From Deltaproteobacteria bacterium (lineage in GTDB: Bacteria > Desulfobacterota > JAENJC01), in NCBI GenBank assembly GCA_030646755.1, contig JAUSKU010000008.1:1-48937 (forward strand): a stretch of 48,937 nt of DNA, given 5' to 3'. Shown piece after piece: positions 6,732 through 14,750 of the stretch. The notes below the pieces were generated by a model. That model was not told the origin of the DNA and did not search any database. It was given only the letters and a program-made list of their open reading frames with translations. Each line of letters opens with the position of its first letter. The first letter of the stretch is position 1. Made by a program: the position numbers and the translations under genes.

Positions 6732-8099
6732 ATGCTTAGATCAATAAAAACACGCCTTTTTATCTGGCTCATTACCTCTTTCACCGTCATAATGGCGGTC
6801 CTGGGGATATTTCTCTACAATCGCCTTGACGTTATTGTAATGGACAGTGTTGACCACCTCCTTTCTGATAAGTCGGAAATCCTGAAAGGCCTGGTGCATG
6901 TCGAAAAAGGGGAGGTGGAGTTTGAGATATCGGAGGTAACGGCAGGCGATTACTCAATCAAGAACTCAGGGCATTACTTTGAATTAATCGACGTAACTGG
7001 GGTTCCCCTTGTGAAGTCAAAATCTCTCGGCAATTTCACCCTCACAGCAATCAGGGTTGCAGGCATTCACACCACTACCGGCCCAGCCGGTGAGCCCATC
7101 CGGTTGCTTATAGAAGATTTCAGTGTGAATAACGAAAGGTTCCTTATTTACGTAGCGGAAGGGATAACAGCGGATATTAACCTCTTAAGGTCCTTTAAGT
7201 TGTTTCTATCTATCGTTTTTCCTCTGACGATCCTCATCTCAGGCCTCGGCAGCATTGTTATCGTATGGCTCTCCCTGAGGCCCCTGGCCTCTTTTTCCAG
7301 TCAGATCGGCAGGATTACAGAAAAGAGGCTCCACGAAAGGGTTGATGCGAATGATGTTGACGCCGAACTGAAAGCACTTGCATCTTCCTTCAATGAGACT
7401 ATGGACCGACTCGAAAAGGCTTTCCAAGCCCAGAGGGACTTCCTCTCCGATGCATCCCATGAACTCAGGACCCCGACCTCGGTAATAAAAAGCACCGTAG
7501 ATGTTGCTTTAAGGCGCGAGAGGCCTGTTGAAGAATATAGGGAGGCCTTGGAAACTATAAAAACGGCCACTGAGAGGATGGGAGGGTTGATAGACAGACT
7601 TTTGAGGCTCTCAAGGCTTGATGCAGAACAGTTAAAATTCAAGAACGAAAATATCAGCCTGAAGGATGTCCTGGAAATCACATTGAAGACTATCTCACCC
7701 TTGGCTCAAGAACGGGAGATCAGGGTAAATGCGGAAAAGATAGAAGAAATAGTTCTAACAGGGGACAAGGACCAGCTAATAGAGCTTTTTCTGAGCATCC
7801 TGGATAACTCCATAAAGTACAACAGACCCAATGGTTCGGTCACGGTTTCTATGACAAGGTCAGGAGAATGGGCTATAACAAGAATTATGGACACAGGGAT
7901 CGGGATCGCGCCTGAGGCCCTGGATAAGGTATTTGCTCGTTTTTACAGGGCGGACCTTTCGAGGGGGGAGATAGCGGGAACGGGCCTGGGCCTTCCAATC
8001 GCAAAGGGGATAGCGGAGAGCCACGGTGGGAGGATTGAGGTTGAGAGCGAGTTTGGGAAGGGGACTACATTTTCTGTATATCTGCCTCTATCAAAATGA
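6732..8099 (+). CDS. Membrane sensor histidine kinase
   Basis: Starting at ATG 6732 gives 455 residues and a proper N-terminus (MLRSIKTRLFIW, then transmembrane helix 1). The 29 upstream codons open in the same frame are encoded by a dispersed repeat and are not likely protein. A periplasmic sensor region (about 30-150) is followed by helix 2 (about 155-180), a HAMP linker, the H-box SDASHELRTP, the N-box SILDNSIKYN, and the ATP lid motifs DTGIGIA and GTGLGLPIAKG. It forms a two-component pair with the upstream regulator. Its ligand is unknown. Confidence 0.9.
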   Translation: MLRSIKTRLFIWLITSFTVIMAVLGIFLYNRLDVIVMDSVDHLLSDKSEILKGLVHVEKGEVEFEISEVTAGDYSIKNSGHYFELIDVTGVPLVKSKSLGNFTLTAIRVAGIHTTTGPAGEPIRLLIEDFSVNNERFLIYVAEGITADINLLRSFKLFLSIVFPLTILISGLGSIVIVWLSLRPLASFSSQIGRITEKRLHERVDANDVDAELKALASSFNETMDRLEKAFQAQRDFLSDASHELRTPTSVIKSTVDVALRRERPVEEYREALETIKTATERMGGLIDRLLRLSRLDAEQLKFKNENISLKDVLEITLKTISPLAQEREIRVNAEKIEEIVLTGDKDQLIELFLSILDNSIKYNRPNGSVTVSMTRSGEWAITRIMDTGIGIAPEALDKVFARFYRADLSRGEIAGTGLGLPIAKGIAESHGGRIEVESEFGKGTTFSVYLPLSK

Positions 8100-8123
8100 T
8101 TTCATGGGCACGGTATACTGCCC

Positions 8124-8930
8124 CTACATTTCGTACTTCTCCCTCCTCCACCTGTAAGGCAGGTCTATGATAGTCCCAGGTTCCTTAATCTCCTTCAGGG
8201 CCTTGAAGGCCTCCCTTATTATCGTCATCTGCTGAGGAACATTGAAAGGCTCGCCAAGCGGATGGCCGAAGGGCCAGCGGAGGAATACAGCCCTGGGAGG
8301 TTTTACCTCCTCGGTCAGTTTCCTGACGATTGACACCGATATAGTAGGGATTCCGATCTTTTCTATCTCTCTCTGTACCAGCCCAACTGACTGGTTGCAG
8401 GTGCCTCAGCCGGGGGTTAGAAAGACCACGTCTATCCCTGAACTTTTCAACCTGCGGGCTATCTCAGGGCCTGTTTCCTCTACCAGTGCCTTTAAATGCC
8501 TTCCCAGGATGTGTCCCATCAGGCCGTAATGTATCTCGGCCACATCCCCTATCTCCCCCCTCTCCTTCATCTCGAAAAACCTGTCTATGGGAAATACGAT
8601 ATTTATGTCCTTGTCTGCATCGGTGTGGTCGTAATATTTATGGGTTATGGTGAGTTCTGATTTCGGTGTGTCCCTTGGGACCTCCCTGAAGGTTGGGTCT
8701 CCTTCGTGGTCCTCCATATCAAAGGGCTGCTGGTTTTTTAGGTGAACCCCGGCGGTGGTGACTATGGCCACCTTGCACTGCGATAGCTCCTTTTCAAATG
8801 GTGTCCACGGTATGCCTTCGACGCCGTAGGCCTTGAATTTTTTGGCCCACATCTCGGAAATGATAGGAAAGCGGCTGAATATCTTTGTGGTAAGCCTTTC
8901 TCCGAAAGTCTGTTTTTCAGGCATAGACAT
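8124..8930 (-). CDS. GrdB/PrdB-like selenoprotein with in-frame UGA (selenocysteine)
   Basis: The frame is open from ATG 8930 to TGA at 8408-8406. After that TGA it continues in the same frame with clearly related coding sequence to TAA/TGA near 8124 (268 residues in all, Sec at 175). The residues around it read FLTPG-U-GTCNQSVG, a UXXC redox-type motif. The overall sequence (AGVHLKNQQPF, EIHYGLMGHILG, and downstream FLRWPFGHPLGEP) matches the glycine/sarcosine/betaine/D-proline reductase selenoprotein B family. A hairpin follows the UGA. Those reductases use a Sec in protein B to attack the substrate; no GrdA, GrdC or PrdA partner is in the window, so this stand-alone form may have another reductase role. 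The selenocysteine reading needs selA, selB and selC elsewhere in the genome. Confidence 0.8.
8377..8395 (-). promoter_or_regulatory. Candidate bacterial SECIS hairpin
   Basis: Ten bases after the in-frame UGA, ACCAGUC and GGCUGGU can form seven pairs (one U-G) closed by the loop AGUUG. A bacterial SECIS lies just downstream of the UGA, inside the coding region, and usually has a G at the start of its small apical loop; this hairpin fits. It is a by-eye structure, not a scored one. Confidence 0.55.
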
Positions 8931-8960
8931 GTCTCGCTATATGTAACGTTATCTATTTTT

Positions 8961-9049
8961 ACCCCACCCTCACCTTAATCCTCTCCCTGAGGGAGAGGGA
9001 AAAATAGCATTCCCTCCCTTTCAAGGGGAGGGTCAGGGTGGGGATGGGA
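8961..9049. repeat. Head-to-head pair of REP-like hairpin repeats
   Basis: Unit one (8961-9002) contains CTCTCCCTGAGGGAGAGG; unit two (9010-9049) contains CCCTCCCTTTCAAGGGGAGGG-type arms followed by GTCAGGGTGGGGATG. They are reverse complements in layout and belong to the family at 4198-4308. They fill the gap between the phosphoesterase and selenoprotein genes and may also act as a transcript-end structure. Confidence 0.75.
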
Positions 9050-9051
9050 TT

Positions 9052-9711
9052 TTACGTAAAATACCTTAATTCTGCCTCTAACTTCCCTTTTTCCACATTA
9101 ATCACAACAAACCCTCCCTCAAAGAAGGGGCCTGGATTTATAATCTTGGTTCTTCCTATGGCATCCTCCCCTGAGGCCTCGTGGATATGCCCTGTTATGC
9201 AGAGGTCAGGCTGGTATCTCTCTATAAACTCCCTTACGGCCTTGCTTCCCACATGGGTACCTGAAGGGATCATGTCGACCTCCGTATTTATAGGAGGGGC
9301 ATGGCATATCATTATCTTGATGGCTGCATCCTTTATTTCCGAATACCCTTTTTCAAGGAAACCTTTTAACTCTTCTTCACTGAACTCCACAGGGGTATGG
9401 AATGGGGTGGCCCCGCTCCCTCCTGAGCCGAAGATGCCAACATCATCTATGACCCTTCCGCTGCCGTGGATGTTTATCCCCTCTCTGGTCAGGAATCTAT
9501 CTATCTCAAGGGAGTCAAGGTTTCCCACCTGGGCCACGATATTCGGATTTATTTCCCTTATAACGTCTATGACCTTCCTAGCCTTCTCTTCATTTCCGAA
9601 CTGGGTCAGGTCCCCGGTTATTATAACCAGGTCGGCAGCAGATATCTCCGAAGATATGATTTCGAAGGCCTTGACCCTCTCATGGATGTCGCCCATTGCA
9701 ACTATCTTCAT
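9052..9711 (-). CDS. Calcineurin-like metallophosphoesterase
   Basis: The product is 219 residues from an ATG preceded by GGAGGGTGC. All metal-binding motifs are present in order: GDIH (7-10), GDL (33-35), GNLD (63-66), CHAPP (about 135) and GHIHE (about 173). The family hydrolyses phosphomono- or diesters with two metal ions; the substrate is not given by the sequence. It lies 16 bases after the OmpA-type lipoprotein gene and is probably co-transcribed with it. Confidence 0.85.
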   Translation of the reverse strand: MKIVAMGDIHERVKAFEIISSEISAADLVIITGDLTQFGNEEKARKVIDVIREINPNIVAQVGNLDSLEIDRFLTREGINIHGSGRVIDDVGIFGSGGSGATPFHTPVEFSEEELKGFLEKGYSEIKDAAIKIMICHAPPINTEVDMIPSGTHVGSKAVREFIERYQPDLCITGHIHEASGEDAIGRTKIINPGPFFEGGFVVINVEKGKLEAELRYFT

Positions 9712-9727
9712 GCACCCTCCGTAAAAT

Positions 9728-10654
9728 CTATTTCTTCAGCTCTTCCAAAACACGGCTAACATCAAGAGGAAGAAGGACTATCTCTATCCTCCTGTTCTGG
9801 GCCTTTCCTTCTTCGGTATCATTGCTCGCGACAGGCTTGTATTCAGACAATCCTGCCGCTGACAGCATCTTCGGGTCCACCCCGACCTTGTCCTGGAGAT
9901 AGCGCACGATGTTTGATGCCCTCGCCGTTGAAAGCTCCCAGTTGGTGGGGAACTTCTCTCTTAATCTGGCACTAATCTTTACATTGTCGGTATGTCCCTC
10001 AACCCTTATCTGCTTGTCGGAAATATTTTTCAATATGTCTCCCACCCTTTTAAGGATCTTCAACCCCTCGGGTTTTACCTCTGCCTTTCCGGAGGCAAAC
10101 AGTATCTTTTCAACGAGGTTTACAGAAAGCCTGTCCACAGCCTGGGTTATCTTTATATCACCCATTTCTATCTCCTTCTGCATCTCTTTTACAAGATCCT
10201 CATAAGTGTTTTTTACCTTGGCCAGCTCCTTCTCCTTTTCAGCGCTTATCTCTCCTGCCTTCATCTGTAGCCTCTCAAGCTCCCTGTTCAGGTATTCCTT
10301 TTCCTTTGCAAGATTGGCAAGCTCACCACCCTTAGCCTTGTCCGATACGGAAAGCCTCTCCCTTTCCTGCTTCAATGCCTCAATCTCCTTTGATGTCATT
10401 ATCCCCTTGCTGGACAGCTCTTGAAGCTGACTTTTCAGGGAAGAAATTTCTCTTTCCAATGCTGCCTTAGAGTCCTCCATCTCCTTCTTCAACCTTGTAT
10501 TCTCCTGCCTTGAGTTATCCAACTCACTCTGTGTCTGTTCAAGGTGGGTCTTTCTTCCCGCTGATTCTTCGAGAGCGGACTTGTAAGTCTTCGTACTCAC
10601 ACATCCTGTCAAAAGAAATGTTGCCGCGATAAAACAAAAAGATAGCTTCTTCAT
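9728..10654 (-). CDS. OmpA-family peptidoglycan-associated lipoprotein with coiled coil
   Basis: This 308-residue product starts behind CGGAGGTATATC. A lipoprotein signal ends at LLTGC (Cys18). Residues about 25-165 form a long Glu/Lys/Leu-rich coiled coil. The C-terminal OmpA domain (about 175-300) has the LFASGKAEVKPEG start and the peptidoglycan-binding helix region EGHTDNVKI...NWELSTARA and NRRIEI. It probably tethers the outer membrane to peptidoglycan across the periplasm through the coiled-coil spacer. OmpA-domain membership is certain; the exact role is inferred. Confidence 0.9.
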   Translation of the reverse strand: MKKLSFCFIAATFLLTGCVSTKTYKSALEESAGRKTHLEQTQSELDNSRQENTRLKKEMEDSKAALEREISSLKSQLQELSSKGIMTSKEIEALKQERERLSVSDKAKGGELANLAKEKEYLNRELERLQMKAGEISAEKEKELAKVKNTYEDLVKEMQKEIEMGDIKITQAVDRLSVNLVEKILFASGKAEVKPEGLKILKRVGDILKNISDKQIRVEGHTDNVKISARLREKFPTNWELSTARASNIVRYLQDKVGVDPKMLSAAGLSEYKPVASNDTEEGKAQNRRIEIVLLPLDVSRVLEELKK

Positions 10655-10858
10655 GATATACCTCCGTTATTTGATATGGTTATAAACAGGAAACCTGGTG
10701 GGAATCTTATTCGATACCTGCTGAGTTGTCAATCGTCTGATGGAAGAGTTTTTTCCTTTCTAACAAAAATATCTTATTAATTATGCGGACATAGCTAACA
10801 ACTTCATAACTAAAATAAGGTGTTCTACTGCTGCCTTTATCCTTTGATAAGTTCAGAG

Positions 10859-11609
10859 CAATTCCGGGGACACCATACTCATTTCTCTTTATTCTCTTTC
10901 TTCCTACCCGGCTTCTGTCTATGCAAAGGCCGTCCCAGTATTCCTTCAAGCTTGTCCACAAATCGCTCGTTCCCTAGGGGCCTTCCCGTATGTTCGTGCA
11001 CGCTCAGCGCTTTCAATTCTTTTTCTGGAACGGCAGTTGATAGAAAACCCCGCCAGTCCATAACCATTTCAAGTAGCGGAGCTACGTTGACAAGCTTATC
11101 ATCCACACCTGTTATATGAGCATGTGCGCTGCTCCACGGATATGACCATGGGTCTTTCACTAACCCAGCCCTTACTGGATTGAGTTCTATGTATCTTGCC
11201 GCCGCAAGAAGATAATTCTCATCCATTGGAAATGAACTGAATCTCCCTTGCCACAAATGGCCTCTCCAGCCTTCACGAAAGTTCACATGCCTTGTGTAGC
11301 GGCGATGGGCTTCTCCTATGGCAACCCTTAAACCATCTTCAGATGTTGGCACTGCAATCATATGAACATGGTTCGGCATGAGGCAGTAAGCCCATATCTC
11401 TACGTTGAACTTCTTGCACCACTCCGACATAAGGCTTATATAAACCTTATAATCTTCATCACAGAAAAAGGTCTGTTGTCTGCGATTCCCTCGCTGGGTT
11501 ATATGATGTGGATATCCAGGTGCAATTACTCTCGCTATCCTTGCCATGAGCAGATAATATGTCTTCTAAAATTCCCTGTCAAGAATTAAGTATGGTGTCC
11601 CCGGAATTG
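10859..11609. mobile_element. RAYT element bounded by 21-base inverted repeats
   Basis: The ends 10859-10879 and 11589-11609 are inverted copies (CAATTCCGGGGACACCATAC...). They flank a single HUH transposase gene, whose 3' end overlaps the left repeat. IS200/IS605-like RAYT genes are typically bracketed by palindromic REP elements. To the left lies about 200 bases of non-coding sequence (10655-10858); to the right, directly, the group II intron remnant. Confidence 0.7.
10879..11547 (-). CDS. REP-associated tyrosine transposase (RAYT, Y1/HUH family)
   Basis: The protein is 222 residues. It starts with the typical MARIARVIAPGYPHHITQRG, carries the metal-binding HUH motif in PNHVHMI (about 59-65), and has the conserved RGHLWQGRFSSFP and the candidate catalytic Tyr in ARYIELNPVRAGLV. 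The C-terminus is basic. RAYTs are single-strand nucleases/transposases that recognise REP hairpins, are generally single-copy and are thought to spread REP/BIME repeats. Several REP-like doublets occur in this same window, so a functional link is plausible but untested. Confidence 0.9.
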   Translation of the reverse strand: MARIARVIAPGYPHHITQRGNRRQQTFFCDEDYKVYISLMSEWCKKFNVEIWAYCLMPNHVHMIAVPTSEDGLRVAIGEAHRRYTRHVNFREGWRGHLWQGRFSSFPMDENYLLAAARYIELNPVRAGLVKDPWSYPWSSAHAHITGVDDKLVNVAPLLEMVMDWRGFLSTAVPEKELKALSVHEHTGRPLGNERFVDKLEGILGRPLHRQKPGRKKENKEK

Positions 11610-12166
11610 GCCGGAATTGGCCTGGATGGGAAAAAGCAGGAGGACGGGAAACCATTATCCTCATGTACAGCCATCAAGGAAATCACTGAAGAAGATAAAA
11701 GACCGTGTCACAGAACAGACAGGAAGATACACGACAATAGTTCCGCTGGATGATGTAATTTCCGAAGTCAACTCAACCCTTCGTGGCTGGGTAGGCTACT
11801 TTCACATCCGCAACTGTTCCAAGAGCCTTGAAGAAGTGCGAGGCCATGTAGAACAACGGCTGAGGACACAACTATGCAAGCGGCACAAGGTCAGGGACAG
11901 GAAGACAGGGTATGCCAGGTTTGGGAACAGGGTATTGTATGAGAAGTATGGTCTCTATAAAGTGCCGACATCGTCTGGTTGGACAAAGGCGCATGCCTCA
12001 CGGTGAAGAACATCGGAAAGCCGTGTGCGGGAAAACCGCAAGCACGGTTTGATGAGGGAGGGCTGGTAAAAGAGCATGGTAAAGCTATTGAGGCACTGCT
12101 GGACGAAAGGGGCAGAAACAGATAGGCTTAACCTAAATTAGGTGCGTAGCCAGTTCTCTACTCTAC
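11610..12166 (+). ncRNA. 3' remnant of a group II intron
   Basis: After the RAYT element's right repeat come the maturase C-terminus and then a domain V-like hairpin at 12017-12052: AGCCGTGTGCGGG, AAAA, CCGCAAGCACGGTT and GATGAGGG, characteristic of bacterial group II introns. An intron-like end, CTACTCTACC, lies at about 12157-12166. The 5' two-thirds (ribozyme domains I-III and the reverse transcriptase) is missing. Confidence 0.75.
11617..12006 (+). pseudogene. Group II intron maturase/reverse transcriptase, C-terminal fragment
   Basis: About 129 codons are open. They cover the group II intron maturase-specific (GIIM/X) domain: PSRKSLKKIKDRV, then PLDDVISEVNSTLRGWVGYF, then a basic RLRTQLCKRHKVRDRKTG segment. 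The reverse transcriptase domains that should precede it (about 300 residues) are absent. The apparent TTG start lies next to the inverted repeat of the RAYT element, so the truncation point coincides with that element. It is not expected to be active. Confidence 0.8.
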
Positions 12167-12194
12167 CTGAACAGTCCCGTTTATTTCCCAGGAG

Positions 12195-12225
12195 AAAAAC
12201 AAGGGGGTCAAATCTTTGACCCCCT
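12195..12225 (-). terminator. Intrinsic terminator of the NHL-repeat lipoprotein gene
   Basis: On the minus strand an eleven-base stem (AGGGGGTCAAA / TTTGACCCCCT) is followed by TTGTTTTT. It lies 20 bases beyond the lipoprotein stop. Confidence 0.75.
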
Positions 12226-12245
12226 CAGCTCGGATGATCACATGC

Positions 12246-14324
12246 CTAATTGCAAGTGCACATTTTATAAGGCCCGCCAGCCGTCACGGTGTCATCGCCT
12301 GCATACGTGGTGCCGCTCGGACAGCCGCATGAAGAGGGCACGATCCCCCCCACCATCACGATGCCGGGTGATGTCTCCTGGTTACAACTGTTGAACTGGA
12401 CATACCAAGCGCTACAGTCGTCGCTCCCTCCACCATCGCCACTACCGCCGCTACTCATAAAAGCAGCAGTTGCCATCTTATTCGCATCCATCAGAACCGC
12501 GCAATCGCCTGTTCCTGAACAAGCGTTTGACCACCCGGCAAAGGTAGAACCAGATGCGGGCGTTGCCGTGAGGGTTACGGTTGTGCCGTTTGTTACTTCT
12601 GCTGTGCAGGTTGAGCCGCAGTCTATGCCTGAAGGCGTTGAGGTTATTGTCCCGCTCCCTGTGCTCGAACTTGACTGGCCGGCTTGTAATAAATAGGTTT
12701 CAACTGGAATACATTGCACTGGATCTGACGGGGAGCCTTCACCGTAGTAATTGCAGGCTGTCACAATGCAGGAATTGGTGTTTCCGTTGGTTAGTCCTGT
12801 ATAGACGTAGGGGCTTGCGATTGAGGCGGTTTCTGTGCCGGTGGTTGTGGTTACGCTTGTTCCCTCGGCGCAATAGAGGTTATAGCAGGTCGCGTCCGAA
12901 ACACTGTCCCAGTAAATTGTTATATACCCATTTCCGGCAGTGGCGGTTACATTTGTTGGAGAAGATGATGGGGCGGTTGTGACGGCGCTGATCTTGCGGA
13001 TAGTATGATCAGCGTCATCAGCTACAAACAGGTTTGTCCCATCTGTGGTTATACCACGGGGATAATAAAATCTTGCTGATGTGCCTGTGCCATCTGTTGA
13101 GCCGCTTGTGCCGGCAGTGCCTGCAATCGTTGTTACAACACCTGTGGATATAACAATCTTACGGATTGTAGAATTATTATCAGCTACAAACAGGTTTGTC
13201 CCATCTGTGGTTATACCAGCAGGATAATAAAATCTTGCTGATGTGCCTGTGCCATCTGTTGAGCCGCTTGTGCCGGCAGTGCCTGCAATCGTTGTTACAA
13301 CACCTGTGGATATAACAATCTTACGGATTGTATGATTCCAGTAATCAGCTACAAAAAGATTTGTCCCATCTGTGGTTATACCAAGGGGATTATAAAATCT
13401 TGCCGATGTGCCTGTCCCATCTGTTGAGCCGGAAGAACCTGCAGAGCCTGCAATCGTTGTTACAACACCGGTGGATATAACAATCTTACGGATTGTATGA
13501 TTAGCGATATCAGCTACAAAAAGGTTTGTCCCATCTGTGGTTATACCAGCAGGAGTATAAAATCTTGCTGATGTGCCTGTCCCATCTGTTGAGCCGGAAG
13601 AACCCGCAGAGCCTGCAATAGTTGTTACAACACCTGTGGATATGACAATCTTACGGATAGTGTAATTACTGTAATCAGCTACAAAAAGATTTGTGCCGTC
13701 AGTGGTGATGCCATAGGGCGAATAGAATCTTGCCGCCGTGCCTGTGCCGTCTGTTGAACCTATAGAACCTGCTGAACCTGCAAAAGTAGTAACAACATTT
13801 GTATATGGACTTAACGGATTGCCCTGTATAGCCCCGCCCATGAGGGTAGGAGTCGCAGGAGTGGCTTGTTTCGTCGTGAAACTCCAGGAGAAACTATTTA
13901 CCAGAGCGTTCCCTGATGTATCCTTTACGCCGGTCGTTATCGCCGCCGTGTATGCGGTGCTGTAAGAAAGCGCGCTTGACGGCGTAAAGGTGGCCTTCTT
14001 CGCGGACGAGTCGTATGTTACCGTGCCGCTCGTGCTGGATACGGTAAAGGTGGCCGTGGTGACGGTAGTCGCGTCCATGTCTTTGTTAAAGGTTACGGAA
14101 ATGGCCGCGCTTGTATCAACCGAACCGGATGAGCCGTCGGTGCTTTTTGAGAGCACGGCTGGTGACACCGTTCCGGTTATGGTCGGTGAACCGGTGGTGT
14201 CGGTGGTGCCGGTGTCGTTACTGCTGCTGCCTCCCCCGCCACCTCCGCCTCCGCACGCGCTCAGCGTAAGCGCGATCAAAGAGCTCAGGAAGATGAGCTT
14301 TAATCTCTTTAATCCTGTCTTCAT
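12246..14324 (-). CDS. Secreted lipoprotein with Ig-like, five NHL repeats, Fn3-like and Cys-rich domains
   Basis: From ATG 14324 (after GGAGGCATTGCC) the product is 692 residues; ATG 14354 with its own GGAGG is an alternative. The lipoprotein signal ends at LTLSAC, followed by a run of Gly. Domains in order: Big_5/SbsA-like Ig domain (about 40-145), five NHL-type beta-propeller repeats of 54-55 residues (each with GITTDGTNLFVAD and TIRKI), a fibronectin III-like domain (NVTATAGNGYITIYWD), a bacterial repeat domain with CGSTCTAEVTNGTTVTLTA, and a Cys-rich tail. It is probably displayed on the outer surface or periplasm and binds partners; no enzyme motif is seen. The frame stays open upstream into a leader peptide that begins at 14573. 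Confidence 0.8.
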   Translation of the reverse strand: MKTGLKRLKLIFLSSLIALTLSACGGGGGGGGSSSNDTGTTDTTGSPTITGTVSPAVLSKSTDGSSGSVDTSAAISVTFNKDMDATTVTTATFTVSSTSGTVTYDSSAKKATFTPSSALSYSTAYTAAITTGVKDTSGNALVNSFSWSFTTKQATPATPTLMGGAIQGNPLSPYTNVVTTFAGSAGSIGSTDGTGTAARFYSPYGITTDGTNLFVADYSNYTIRKIVISTGVVTTIAGSAGSSGSTDGTGTSARFYTPAGITTDGTNLFVADIANHTIRKIVISTGVVTTIAGSAGSSGSTDGTGTSARFYNPLGITTDGTNLFVADYWNHTIRKIVISTGVVTTIAGTAGTSGSTDGTGTSARFYYPAGITTDGTNLFVADNNSTIRKIVISTGVVTTIAGTAGTSGSTDGTGTSARFYYPRGITTDGTNLFVADDADHTIRKISAVTTAPSSSPTNVTATAGNGYITIYWDSVSDATCYNLYCAEGTSVTTTTGTETASIASPYVYTGLTNGNTNSCIVTACNYYGEGSPSDPVQCIPVETYLLQAGQSSSSTGSGTITSTPSGIDCGSTCTAEVTNGTTVTLTATPASGSTFAGWSNACSGTGDCAVLMDANKMATAAFMSSGGSGDGGGSDDCSAWYVQFNSCNQETSPGIVMVGGIVPSSCGCPSGTTYAGDDTVTAGGPYKMCTCN
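13024..13800 (-). repeat. Tandem 162-165 base repeats encoding NHL blades
   Basis: The block with ACAAA(C/A)AGGTTTGTCCC or its variant recurs at 13024, 13186, 13351, 13516 and 13681, i.e. five units spaced 162, 165, 165 and 165 bases. The units are nearly identical at the DNA level, including silent positions, which points to recent unequal exchange or conversion. Confidence 0.85.
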
Positions 14325-14458
14325 GGCAATGCCTCCATAGTTTTTATTTTTCATAACTCCTCCGGTTTTATTACTTATTGCTACCCCATCCCCACCCTGC
14401 CCCTCCCCTTGAAGAAGATGGAATAAGAAGGGAGGGATTAAGGTGCAGGTGAGATTAA

Positions 14459-14498
14459 ACAAAAAAGGCCTTCCCCTGCAATGCGTGGAAAAGGCCTT
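14459..14498 (-). terminator. Intrinsic terminator inside the leader reading frame
   Basis: On the minus strand AAAGGCCTTTTCC pairs with GGGGAAGGCCTTT across an 11-base loop and is followed by TTTTTTGTTT. It lies upstream of the lipoprotein start, so it would stop transcription before the gene unless prevented. The counterpart is at 42228-42276. Confidence 0.8.
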
Positions 14499-14499
14499 T

Positions 14500-14573
14500 G
14501 AAAAATCTTTAAGATTTTTAAAAAAGAGATTATTTGTTGAGTTGAGTTGAGTTGAGTGCAGGAGACGTGCCAT
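14500..14573 (-). CDS. Leader peptide with pentanucleotide tract (copy 1)
   Basis: A ribosome site GAGG (14583-14580) is six bases before ATG 14573. The frame opens MARLLHSTQLNST and contains a short (AACTC)n tract; it then crosses the terminator stem and remains open into the lipoprotein gene. The given end marks the part before the hairpin. The start and first codons (ATGGCACGT, CCTGC, ACTCAAC) match the leader at 42135, so the unit is conserved and probably translated. I treat it as a regulatory leader rather than the N-terminus of the lipoprotein, because the signal peptide lies 83 codons later. Confidence 0.55.
14536..14556 (-). repeat. Short (AACTC)n pentanucleotide tract in leader 1
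   Basis: About 4.2 copies of TTGAG/CTCAA. Five is not a multiple of three, so a gain or loss of one unit shifts the leader frame. Confidence 0.9.
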
Positions 14574-14682
14574 TTAAATCCTCTATTTACAGGGATGCTT
14601 TAGAAAAGTCAGGAGCGGGTTAATATCCCGAAATGCAAACCCATCCCTGATCACTGCTGTCCCTATTTTCATTTATCAGATT

Positions 14683-14717
14683 TTATGACTAAATCATAAT
14701 ATTTCTTACTTTGTCAA
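14683..14717 (-). promoter_or_regulatory. Possible promoter and operator upstream of leader 1
   Basis: On the minus strand a perfect TTGACA (14717-14712) stands about 140 bases before the leader ATG. A perfect inverted repeat TTATGA-CTAAA-TCATAA (14683-14699) lies where a -10 element would be expected. No good TATAAT at 17 bases is obvious, so the promoter is tentative. Confidence 0.3.
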
Positions 14718-14750
14718 GCGAAAAATACCCTCCGTAAAGGGTGTAAAGTT

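Noticed and set aside
8406..8408. TGA as a true stop that splits a hypothetical pair of genes
   Set aside because: The family sequence continues in the same frame without a new start signal, and a SECIS-like hairpin follows.
10707..10961. An 84-codon minus-strand frame
   Set aside because: It overlaps the 3' end of the RAYT gene in another frame and has no protein-like features.
12289..14340. Several plus-strand open frames opposite the NHL lipoprotein
   Set aside because: They arise from the repetitive, Thr/Ser/Gly-rich coding of the minus-strand gene and have no start signals.
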